Assembly (NCBI GenBank): GCA_016793685.1
Contig: JAEULX010000192.1
Span: 1 to 13,285 of the forward strand
Reading direction: 5' to 3'
Length of the DNA stretch: 13,285 nt
DNA from: Bradyrhizobiaceae bacterium
GTDB lineage: Bacteria; Pseudomonadota; Alphaproteobacteria; Rhizobiales; Xanthobacteraceae
A model generated the notes under the pieces. It ran no database searches and had not been told where the DNA came from. It was given only the letters and a program-made list of their open reading frames with translations. Positions within the stretch are counted from its first letter, which is position 1; each line of letters starts with the position of its first letter. Positions 1 to 6,360 of the stretch are shown one piece after another. The translations under genes were made by a program, and so were the position numbers.

Positions 1-833
1 TCGACGGCGCAGACATGGTCGAAATCTTCGTTGGCCCGGGTTTCCTGCTGCTTGAAGCGCTTCTGGCGGGTCAGCAGTTCCTTGAAGTCGACCTGATGGC
101 CGTCGAAGTCGGGCCCGTCGACGCAGGCGAACTTCACCTCGCCGCCGACGGTGACGCGGCACGAGCCGCACATGCCGGTGCCGTCCACCATGATGGTGTT
201 GAGGGAGACCATGGTCTTGACCCCGAACGGCCGCGTCGTCTCGACGCAGGCATTCATCATCGGCATCGGGCCGATCGCGACGACGAGGTCGGGCTTGTCG
301 TTTTCCAGCACGTCCTTCAACGCGGCGGTGACGAAGCCGGGCCGGCCGTAGCTGCCGTCATCGGTGCAGATCAGCAGGTTGTCGGCCTGTTTGCGGAATT
401 TGTCTTCCCAGAACACGAGGTCCTTGTTGCGGAAGCCCATGATGGCGGTGGTGCGATTGCCGGCCGCCTTGAAGCCGCGCAACTGCGGATAGACCGGGGC
501 GACGCCGAGGCCGCCGCCGACCAGCACGACGTGGCCGACCTTCCCGATGTGCTGCGGCAGGCCGAGCGGGCCGACGAAGTCCTTGAACTTGTCGCCCTCC
601 TTGAAGTCGTCGCGCATCTCGTGCGTCGTCTTCCCGAGGGTCTGCACGACCAGGGTGATGGTGCCGCGCTCGCGGTCATAATCGGCGACCGTCAGCGGGA
701 TGCGCTCGCCGCCATCGTAAAGGCGCAGCATCACGAAGTGTCCGGGCAGCGCGGAGTTCGCGACGTCGGGGGCGTGGACCTCCCACAGGAAGGTGGTGTC
801 GGAAAAGGCTTCGCGGCGAACGATTGGATACAT
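1..833 (-). CDS. NfnA/SudB-like FAD/NAD(P)-binding [2Fe-2S] oxidoreductase subunit (3' end cut by window edge)
   Basis: The reading frame is open from the ATG at 833 to the left edge (277 codons), with a strong Shine-Dalgarno (GAGGTGAGGA) directly upstream. The fold is ferredoxin-NADP reductase-like. An FAD-binding RIPLT motif lies at residues 44-48, followed by a VGPLG turn. The NAD(P)-binding segment VGGGLGVAP is at 105-113. Near the C-terminus D217-x4-C222-x2-C225-x11-C237 forms a [2Fe-2S] site. An Asp-plus-three-Cys ligand set is known for the small subunit of the electron-bifurcating NADH-dependent ferredoxin:NADP oxidoreductase (NfnA). Relatives are also annotated as sulfide dehydrogenase beta or 'sulfide/dihydroorotate dehydrogenase-like' proteins. 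The partner, a glutamate-synthase-small-subunit-like flavoprotein (NfnB/SudA), would be expected just downstream, beyond position 1. The family call is firm. Whether the enzyme bifurcates electrons, and its physiological donor, cannot be told from this fragment. No link to hopanoids is evident beyond proximity. Confidence 0.85.
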   Translation of the reverse strand, partial: MYPIVRREAFSDTTFLWEVHAPDVANSALPGHFVMLRLYDGGERIPLTVADYDRERGTITLVVQTLGKTTHEMRDDFKEGDKFKDFVGPLGLPQHIGKVGHVVLVGGGLGVAPVYPQLRGFKAAGNRTTAIMGFRNKDLVFWEDKFRKQADNLLICTDDGSYGRPGFVTAALKDVLENDKPDLVVAIGPMPMMNACVETTRPFGVKTMVSLNTIMVDGTGMCGSCRVTVGGEVKFACVDGPDFDGHQVDFKELLTRQKRFKQQETRANEDFDHVCAV

Positions 834-876
834 TCCTCACCTCAGATTGGGCGCGCGTGGGCTCGTTTGTTGGCCT

Positions 877-898
877 GCCGGACGGGCATCCGCCCGGC
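877..898 (-). promoter_or_regulatory. Stem-loop in the likely 5' leader of the oxidoreductase gene
   Basis: GCCGG (877-881) pairs with CCGGC (894-898). After one A/C mismatch, CGG (883-885) pairs with CCG (890-892), closing a GCAT loop. The element lies 44-65 bases upstream of the start at 833. It may be a leader structure or a protein-binding inverted repeat. The pairing is seen; the role is inferred. Confidence 0.25.
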
Positions 899-941
899 TG
901 CGACGGGGGTTGGACCGGCCTCGCCCGGCATTACGCTGCGG

Positions 942-956
942 GTGGGCCCACGTGGG
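942..956. promoter_or_regulatory. Two overlapping perfect 10-bp palindromes, candidate operator
   Basis: GTGGGCCCAC (942-951) and CCCACGTGGG (947-956) are each perfectly self-complementary and share five bases. They lie about 110 bases upstream of the oxidoreductase start. Dyad sites in such a position often bind dimeric regulators, but no known operator consensus is recognised and GC-rich DNA yields such palindromes by chance. Confidence 0.2.
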
Positions 957-1232
957 GTCATGTTGGTGCATAATGCCCTGAGGCCGTCCAGTCCAGCAGT
1001 CCTTTAATAATTTGTTTCGCCGCCGAGGCTGCATCCCGCAAGGGCTGGAATTCCTGCCTATCCGGGCCCGCCCTCATGCAATATAAGTCATGTCGCGAGG
1101 GGCGCCGCCGCCAGGCTCCCGCTCGCCGTTCCCGGCGGGAGGGGCGGGCCGCAGCCGGGGAGGCCTCCGCTGATCGACCCAGGCCGGGGTGATTTAACCG
1201 CCTGTTTCACACCGCTGTTGTCGATCCTCGCC

Positions 1233-1265
1233 CATGTTTCGTCCATGTTTCGTCCAAGTTTGCAT
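1233..1265. repeat. 11-bp tandem repeat, two perfect copies and one degenerate copy
   Basis: CATGTTTCGTC occurs at 1233-1243 and again directly at 1244-1254. A diverged third unit, CAAGTTTGCAT, follows at 1255-1265. The array ends about 75 bases before the DUF2147 start, within the likely promoter region, and is AT-richer than its surroundings. It could be a set of regulator half-sites or simple slippage; the sequence does not decide. Confidence 0.6.
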
Positions 1266-1340
1266 GTCAAACGCCGCGCATAGCGCCGGATCGACCGCAG
1301 AAAACCGCTCGTCGAGCGCCACCAATCTTGGAGTGAATGA

Positions 1341-1919
1341 ATGATCAAAAACGCACGCGCATTCCGAACGATACGCTATGCGCTGGCGGGTTTGCTGCTC
1401 ACCTCCGCGTCCGCGCTCGCCGCCGATGTCACCGGCGAATGGTGGATCGAAGGCAAGTTCGGGCGGATCCGCATCGAAAAGTGCAGCGATCGCATGTGGG
1501 GGCTGATCTCCTGGGAGCAGGCCTCCGGCGCCACCGACTACAACAATCCCGACCCCGCGAAGCGCAAACGCCAGACCCTCGGCATGCCCATCCTGCTCGG
1601 CCTGAAGCAGACTGCCGACAACCGGTGGGACGGCAAGGTCTACAGCCCCGAGGATGGGAAATTCTGGGACATCAATATCAGCCTGGTCAGCGCCAACAAG
1701 TTGCGGCTGCAGGGCTGCCTCCTGTTCTTCTGCGGCGGCCAGACGTGGGACCGCGCCCCGGTCGGCTTCAAGGCGAATGAGGAAGCCGGCAACAACTCGC
1801 GGATTTCGGCCACGCCGTCGAACAAGCCGCTGCCGAAGGGGGCCAATGGTCCTCCCAAGGCCGCCCCGTTCGAAACGGCGAAGGACGTGTGCAGCGCGGT
1901 GACGGCGAGCAAGTCCTGA
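1341..1919 (+). CDS. Exported DUF2147 family protein
   Basis: This 192-aa protein begins with a signal peptide: basic residues at 3-12, a hydrophobic core at 13-27, and likely cleavage after the A-L-A at 25-27. The mature part starts with the G-E-W-W signature of DUF2147 and continues through family features: a conserved Cys before the WGLISWE stretch, a D-x-x-N-P-D segment, the lysine/arginine-rich RKRQTLG, W-D-G-K-V-Y-S-P-x-D-G-K, a GC pair, and QTWDR. DUF2147 proteins are small beta-rich periplasmic proteins of unknown function. GGAG at 1330-1333 stands seven bases before the chosen ATG. A second ATG at 1337 is in another frame. The gene is convergent with hpnN, with 50 bases between the stop codons. 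A role in envelope lipid biology is suggested only by that position. The C-terminal tail (about residues 145-192) is low-complexity and proline/lysine-rich. Confidence 0.85.
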   Translation: MIKNARAFRTIRYALAGLLLTSASALAADVTGEWWIEGKFGRIRIEKCSDRMWGLISWEQASGATDYNNPDPAKRKRQTLGMPILLGLKQTADNRWDGKVYSPEDGKFWDINISLVSANKLRLQGCLLFFCGGQTWDRAPVGFKANEEAGNNSRISATPSNKPLPKGANGPPKAAPFETAKDVCSAVTASKS

Positions 1920-1942
1920 CGGCAGGTTCCGCGGCGCCGACA

Positions 1943-1964
1943 AGCGAGCGGCTTCCGCATCGCT
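1943..1964. terminator. Hairpin between convergent DUF2147 and hpnN, candidate bidirectional terminator
   Basis: AGCGAGCGG (1943-1951) pairs with CCGC and TCGCT (1955-1964) around a CTT loop, with A1959 bulged, giving nine base pairs. It sits in the 50-base gap between the two stop codons. There is no T tract on either strand, so intrinsic termination is uncertain. A tandem GCTAGGC repeat at 1962-1975 overlaps its edge and the hpnN stop codon. Confidence 0.45.
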
Positions 1965-1969
1965 AGGCG

Positions 1970-4591
1970 CTAGGCGTTGGCGGTCTCCGCCGGCTGCTCG
2001 GCATCATCCTTGGCGTTGCGCGGCCGGCCCATCAGCGCCGGCTGGAACAGCACGGCGGCGCACATTGTCGTGACGAGCGAGAGCGCGAGCAGTTTGCCCA
2101 TGCTCGACGTGCCGGGATGGTTGGACATCCACAGGCTTCCGAACGCCGTCGCCGTGGTGAGCGCGCTCCAGATCACTGCGCGGGTGAGGCTCGATTGCAG
2201 GAGGTTGGTCTGCCCCGCGCGCCAGGCCATGATGTAGTAGATCTTGAATGCGACGCCGAGCCCGAGCAGCACCGGCAAGGCGATGATGTTGGCGAAATTC
2301 AGCTCCATGCCGATCAGCACGCAGATTTCGAGGGTCAACAGGCCGGCGAGCAGCAGCGGCAAGAGCGTGAGCAGAACGTCGCCGAACCGCTTGAGCACGA
2401 TCCACAGGAGGATGGTGATCGACACCAGCGCGTGGATGCCGGCCATGGCGAAGGCGGTTATGATCGTCTCGCCTGCCTTGAGAATGGTGATCGGCACGCC
2501 GGTCGCGGCGGGATAGATGGCGAGGACCGCCTGGGCGAATGAACGCAGCACTTCGGTGTCGTTCGAATTTCCTTTCGGCATCACGTCGACGCGTACGCGC
2601 CCATCGGCGGTGACCCATTCGTTCACAAGCTGCATGGGCAAGGTTTCGAACGAAACCGCCTGCGCCTGAAGGCGTTCGCGCCAATCGTCGAGCACGACGG
2701 TAAGCGGCTGCAGGAACGCGGTCGCAGCTTTCTCGCGCGCCGTGTGGTCCGCGTCGGCGAGCCGGGTGAGGTCGGCGGCAAGCCGTTTCGCCGCGTCGGC
2801 GCCGGCGCCGGTACGGTCGCCGACGATCTCCAGCGTGAATTTTGCGGCGTTGCGCAACGCAGTGACATTTTCGGCGTCGCTCGGCGCGGGCTGGACTTTC
2901 GCCGCCAGGGCTGGCCCGAGCTTCTGCTTCAGCTCCTTGATGAGGGCGAGCTTCTTTTCCTGGTTGTCGGGAACGAAGTTCGCAAGCGTTACGACGCGTC
3001 CCGCCTCCGGCAACTGGCGCAGCCGGTCGGCGGTGGCGGCCGCTTCGGCCTGAGAGCGCGCCAGCACGGCAATGGCGTTCGCGCCGATATTCGGGTCGCT
3101 GGTCAAGTCGATGAAGGTCGCGACCGATTCGACATTCTTGCTGCGCAGGTTGACGGGGTTGATGTCGAAGGAAAGGAAATAAAGGAGCGGCGTGCCGAGC
3201 AGCGCGATGAGCACGGTGCCCCCGACCACGGAGACGCGGTTGCGCTCGATGAAACGATCGACCGGGGCGAGCGCCCGATAGCCGATTTCCTCGGGCTCCC
3301 CCGGAGGACTGAGAATGGTCAGCAGCGCCGGCAGATGCGTGATGCTGGTGACGAAGGCGATCAGCATTCCGGTCCCGGCGATCACGCCGAGTTCGGAAAT
3401 GCCGCTGTAGTCGGTCGGCGTGAACGACAGAAATCCGGCGGCAACGGCGGCGGCGGCAAGCGTCAGCGGCGCGCCGATCCTTTTTGCCGTTTCGAGCAGC
3501 GCGGCACGCAGATTGTCGTTGTCGTGGCGCTCGGCGCGGTAGCGCACGGCGAACTGGATGCCGAAATCGACTCCGAGGCCGATGAACAGCACGGCGAAGG
3601 CGATCGAGATCGGATTGAGCGCGTCGACCATCAGCAATCCGACCGCAGCCGTGGTGGCGAGGCCGACGATCATGTTGAGGAACACGGCGAGGATGAGCTT
3701 GCCGGAGCGCAGGGCGAGCCAAAGAATGATGCTTACGACGACGAGCGTGATGGCGATGTCGCGTAGAGCGCCGTCGCGGATGGTCGAGAATTCCTCATCC
3801 GCCATGGCGACCGGGCCGGTGAGCCGCACCCGCGCCTGATATTTGGTCGCGAGATCGAGGTCGCGCGCGGCCGCGCGGATCAGCGCGGTGCCGCGGCCGC
3901 CTGGCTCCAGCGCGGAAAAATTGAGGACAGGCCGCACTTTGATCAGGCGCCGCGTCTGGTCGGGCGCATTCGCCTGGGTGTTCATCATCGCCTGCCAGGA
4001 GAACGAGGCGGGCCGGCCGGCGAGCACTTCGTCCACGGTCGTGGCGGCGAGCGTCAGGGGCCTTTGCAGGTCATCGAGCGAGATCAGCTTGCCGCGGACG
4101 CCGGACATCGCCAGCGTGAGCACCTGTGCCAGCCCGCGCAAGCTCGGATCGGAAACGATCGTCCGCACCAGAGGGGCCGCCTGCGACAGGGCCTTTGTCG
4201 TCTTTTCGAGCTCTTCGACCGGTAGGAACAGCAGCCCCTCGCGGGCGAAGAAAGCGCCGCCGGCGAGTTCTTCGACGGAGCGGAAGTCGGAGGTGTTCGG
4301 CTGCAGCTTTTGCGTCAGCGCGCGCGTCGCGCTGGCGGCGAGTTCGGGGGTCGGCGCGTCGACCACGACCAGGATCGAATCGTAGCGGCCGGGAAACGAT
4401 TTTTCGAAATCGAGTTCGCGCTGACGCCAGTCCAGCGTCGGCGACAGCAGCTTGTTGATGTCGGTGTCGATCGCAAAATGGGTCGCGGCATAAAAGGCGG
4501 AGGCGATCGCGAGCAGCGCATAGACGGCAATGACGGCCTTCGGGCGCCGGGTACAAAAGCGGACGACGTTGACAATCGCGGAAACCAGCAT
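1970..4591 (-). CDS. hpnN: HpnN, hopanoid transporter of the RND/MMPL superfamily
   Basis: This 873-aa inner-membrane protein has the two-fold RND plan. TM1 is at about residues 18-36, followed by a large periplasmic domain to about 270. A block of membrane helices runs to about 440, then another single helix near 470-490, a second periplasmic domain to about 730, and a final helix block to about 855. The TM4 motif GLGVDFG with D342 is present. The matching site in the second half reads GLGVAFKIYY, without the Asp. The segment RFCTRRP at the N-terminus and FAIDTDINKLLSP after TM1 are typical of HpnN. In Rhodopseudomonas palustris, HpnN is needed to place hopanoids in the outer membrane. The frame is open up to 4675, but that extension (28 residues) is unlike the family and has no ribosome binding site. 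The ATG at 4591 gives the family's N-terminus and usual length, though its own Shine-Dalgarno is weak. The gene is transcribed away from hpnH, with which it shares a long spacer. Confidence 0.93.
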   Translation of the reverse strand: MLVSAIVNVVRFCTRRPKAVIAVYALLAIASAFYAATHFAIDTDINKLLSPTLDWRQRELDFEKSFPGRYDSILVVVDAPTPELAASATRALTQKLQPNTSDFRSVEELAGGAFFAREGLLFLPVEELEKTTKALSQAAPLVRTIVSDPSLRGLAQVLTLAMSGVRGKLISLDDLQRPLTLAATTVDEVLAGRPASFSWQAMMNTQANAPDQTRRLIKVRPVLNFSALEPGGRGTALIRAAARDLDLATKYQARVRLTGPVAMADEEFSTIRDGALRDIAITLVVVSIILWLALRSGKLILAVFLNMIVGLATTAAVGLLMVDALNPISIAFAVLFIGLGVDFGIQFAVRYRAERHDNDNLRAALLETAKRIGAPLTLAAAAVAAGFLSFTPTDYSGISELGVIAGTGMLIAFVTSITHLPALLTILSPPGEPEEIGYRALAPVDRFIERNRVSVVGGTVLIALLGTPLLYFLSFDINPVNLRSKNVESVATFIDLTSDPNIGANAIAVLARSQAEAAATADRLRQLPEAGRVVTLANFVPDNQEKKLALIKELKQKLGPALAAKVQPAPSDAENVTALRNAAKFTLEIVGDRTGAGADAAKRLAADLTRLADADHTAREKAATAFLQPLTVVLDDWRERLQAQAVSFETLPMQLVNEWVTADGRVRVDVMPKGNSNDTEVLRSFAQAVLAIYPAATGVPITILKAGETIITAFAMAGIHALVSITILLWIVLKRFGDVLLTLLPLLLAGLLTLEICVLIGMELNFANIIALPVLLGLGVAFKIYYIMAWRAGQTNLLQSSLTRAVIWSALTTATAFGSLWMSNHPGTSSMGKLLALSLVTTMCAAVLFQPALMGRPRNAKDDAEQPAETANA

Positions 4592-5093
4592 GAGCTCGGG
4601 TGCTTCGGTTGAGAGGGCAAGCGGGCGGGCAGATCGGCGCAGTTGTGCCGTTACGACCGCATCCCCCGGCAGCATTGCGGGCCCGGACGCCCGGCTGCGG
4701 CTGTTCCCGCGTTACGCTGTAGAGGTCGCGGCCGCCGCTGACAAGCTTCGGGCCGTCCGGAAAGCAAGGGGGCCCCTTTCGTACAGGATTGAACTATCCC
4801 GGACAGACGAAGGTCCCGTCCGAATAACGCACGGCGGGGGCCAGCGGTTCATAAAATGAGGCATAAGTCGCGGTTGCGACGCACCACCGTTCGATTTATG
4901 TCTAACCCGGTGGGGAGCCAAATTGCCGTCCGCATCAACCGAACTTTTCATGCGAGGGCAGCTTATCGGCTCAACTCCCCGATGCGTCGTGGGGGATCGG
5001 TCGAAGATGTGCACGCCTACGTTGGAGCGCTTCTAGTCATTAGACCATCCCGAGCTCAGCCGCGCTGGGGGTCACTCTAGCGCATCGGCGCCC

Positions 5094-5118
5094 GGAACCA
5101 GTTGCGGGAACAGGGGTT
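5094..5118 (+). promoter_or_regulatory. Possible EcfG-type (general stress) promoter upstream of hpnH
   Basis: GGAAC at 5094-5098 is followed after 16 bases by GGTT at 5115-5118. The alphaproteobacterial EcfG consensus is GGAAC-N16/17-CGTT, so there is one mismatch. It lies 61 bases before the hpnH start. EcfG is known to control the hopanoid methylase gene hpnP in R. palustris, so stress control of hopanoid genes is plausible. The match is short and could be chance. Confidence 0.3.
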
Positions 5119-5128
5119 TGGACCCAAA

Positions 5129-5149
5129 TTCCTCGGCAACGAGCCGGAA
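5129..5149 (+). promoter_or_regulatory. Small GNRA-capped hairpin in the hpnH leader
   Basis: CTCG (5132-5135) pairs with CGAG (5140-5143) around a GCAA tetraloop. The flanking TTC (5129-5131) and GAA (5147-5149) can pair further if three bases bulge. It lies about 30 bases before the hpnH start and just upstream of its GAGGA ribosome binding site. The pairing is seen; any effect on translation is conjecture. Confidence 0.2.
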
Positions 5150-5179
5150 CCGAATGCGCGAGGATGAGAAAGAGGAACG

Positions 5180-6334
5180 ATGGCTATTTCTTTGTACAAG
5201 CAGCTGCGCATCGGGGCCTATGTGCTCAAGCAGAAGCTATTGGGGCGTAAGCGCTATCCGCTCGTGTTGATGCTGGAGCCGCTGTTTCGCTGCAACCTTG
5301 CCTGCGCCGGCTGCGGCAAGATCGACTATCCCGAGGCGATCCTCAACCAGCGCTTGTCGGTGAAGGACTGCCTCGACGCGGTCGACGAATGCGGCGCGCC
5401 CATGGTCGCCATTCCCGGGGGCGAGCCGCTGATCCACAAGGAAATCAGCGAGATCGTCAAAGGGATCATCGCGCGCAAGAAGTTCGTGTCGCTTTGCACC
5501 AATGCGCTGCTGCTCGAAAAGAAGCTGCACCTGTTCGAGCCCTCGCCCTACCTGTTCTTTTCCGTCCACCTCGACGGGCTCAAGCACCACCACGACCGCT
5601 CGGTCTGCCAGGAGGGCGTGTTCGATCGCGCGGTGGCCGCGATCAAGGCCGCCAAGGCGAAGGGATTTGCCGTTAACGTAAACGCCACGATTTTCGAGGG
5701 CATGCCGGCGAAGGACATCGCCGACTTCCTCGATTTCTGCACCGGCCTCGGCGTCGGCGTGTCGATTTCCTCGGGCTACGCTTATGAGCGGGCGCCCGAC
5801 CAGAAGAGCTTCCTGTCCCGCCGCCGCACCAAGGAGCTGTTCCGCAACGTGTTTGCCATGGGCAAGGGCAAGCGCTGGAACTTCATGCACTCCGACCTGT
5901 ATCTCGATTTTCTTGCCGGCAATCAGGAGTTCCTCTGCACGCCCTGGGGCATGCCGACCCGCAACATCTTCGGCTGGCAGCGGCCGTGCTATCTGCTCGG
6001 CGAGGGGTATGCCAAGACCTTCAAGGAGTTGATGGAGACGACCGACTGGGATTCCTACGGCACCGGCCGCTACGAGAAATGCGCGAACTGCATGGCCCAT
6101 TGCGGCTACGAGCCGACGGCGGCGAACGCGGTCATCGCCCATCCATTGCACGCGGCGAAAGTCGCGCTGTTCGGCGTCCGCACCGAAGGCGAGATGGCCC
6201 CGGAGATCGCGCTCGATAACCAGCGGCCGGCGCAATACGTGTTCTCGCGCCACGTCGAGCGCAAGATCGCCGAGATGCATTCCCAGGAGAGCCGGGAGAG
6301 CAAGGCGGACGGGCATCGCACGGCGGCCGAGTAG
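5180..6334 (+). CDS. hpnH: HpnH, radical SAM adenosylhopane synthase
   Basis: HpnH joins the 5'-deoxyadenosyl radical from S-adenosylmethionine to diploptene, making adenosylhopane. This is the first step toward C35 extended hopanoids. The 384-aa protein carries the radical SAM cluster motif C38-x3-C42-x2-C45 and the GGEP motif at 80-83. It has a TIM-barrel core to about residue 250 and the C-terminal HpnH extension (DUF3463), with conserved cysteines C301, C304 and C308. The opening MAISLYKQLRIGAYVLKQK is typical of the family. GAGGA at 5172-5176 stands just upstream of the ATG. The last 15 residues or so are polar and low-complexity. The gene is transcribed toward shc, tail to tail with 26 bases between stop codons, rather than following shc and hpnG as in many relatives. 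It therefore has its own promoter, and the EcfG-like site upstream is the best candidate. Confidence 0.95.
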   Translation: MAISLYKQLRIGAYVLKQKLLGRKRYPLVLMLEPLFRCNLACAGCGKIDYPEAILNQRLSVKDCLDAVDECGAPMVAIPGGEPLIHKEISEIVKGIIARKKFVSLCTNALLLEKKLHLFEPSPYLFFSVHLDGLKHHHDRSVCQEGVFDRAVAAIKAAKAKGFAVNVNATIFEGMPAKDIADFLDFCTGLGVGVSISSGYAYERAPDQKSFLSRRRTKELFRNVFAMGKGKRWNFMHSDLYLDFLAGNQEFLCTPWGMPTRNIFGWQRPCYLLGEGYAKTFKELMETTDWDSYGTGRYEKCANCMAHCGYEPTAANAVIAHPLHAAKVALFGVRTEGEMAPEIALDNQRPAQYVFSRHVERKIAEMHSQESRESKADGHRTAAE

Positions 6335-6354
6335 GACGGCCGCCCCGCGGGGCG
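6322..6354. terminator. Overlapping hairpins between convergent hpnH and shc
   Basis: GGCGGCC (6322-6328) can pair with GGCCGCC (6338-6344), with the hpnH stop codon in the loop. Alternatively the 14-bp perfect palindrome CGCCCCGCGGGGCG (6341-6354) folds on itself. The two share bases 6341-6344, so they exclude each other. The element fills the gap between the tails of two convergent genes and probably ends both transcripts. No T tract follows, so Rho dependence is possible. Confidence 0.5.
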
Positions 6355-6360
6355 ACCGCC

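Larger units (their letters stand above)
834..1340. other. Divergent intergenic region between the oxidoreductase gene and DUF2147
   Basis: No frame here combines a ribosome binding site with believable protein sequence, so I call the 507 bases non-coding. It should hold the promoters of two divergent genes. Visible structure includes a stem-loop at 877-898, overlapping palindromes at 942-956, an AT-richer stretch around 960-1090, a near-palindrome centred on GGAATTCC at 1047-1054, a GC-rich hairpin (CTCCCGC 1116-1122 with GCGGGAG 1135-1141), and an 11-bp tandem repeat at 1233-1265. I see no convincing -35/-10 pair. Confidence 0.6.
4592..5179. other. Divergent intergenic region between hpnN and hpnH
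   Basis: This 588-base spacer shows no frame with both a ribosome binding site and protein-like composition; short open frames such as 4856-5080 are judged chance. It must carry the promoters of hpnN and hpnH. Visible structure: an inverted repeat GTCCGG (4755-4760) / CCGGAC (4799-4804) enclosing AAGGGGGCCCCTT (4766-4778), a run of GGAAC pentamers near hpnH, and a small GCAA-capped hairpin at 5132-5143. No tRNA or known riboswitch is recognised. Confidence 0.6.

Noticed and set aside
15..1007. 330-codon open frame on the plus strand over the first gene
   Set aside because: The opposite strand encodes an unmistakable NfnA/SudB-type protein with FAD, NAD(P) and Fe-S motifs and a strong ribosome binding site.
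4740..4810. Possible tRNA or small RNA from inverted repeats
   Set aside because: No cloverleaf, no T-loop consensus, and the stem would enclose 38 bases; no promoter or terminator supports a separate transcript.
4856..5080. Possible 74-codon gene in the hpnN/hpnH spacer
   Set aside because: No ribosome binding site, no protein-like pattern, and the spacer must hold divergent promoters.
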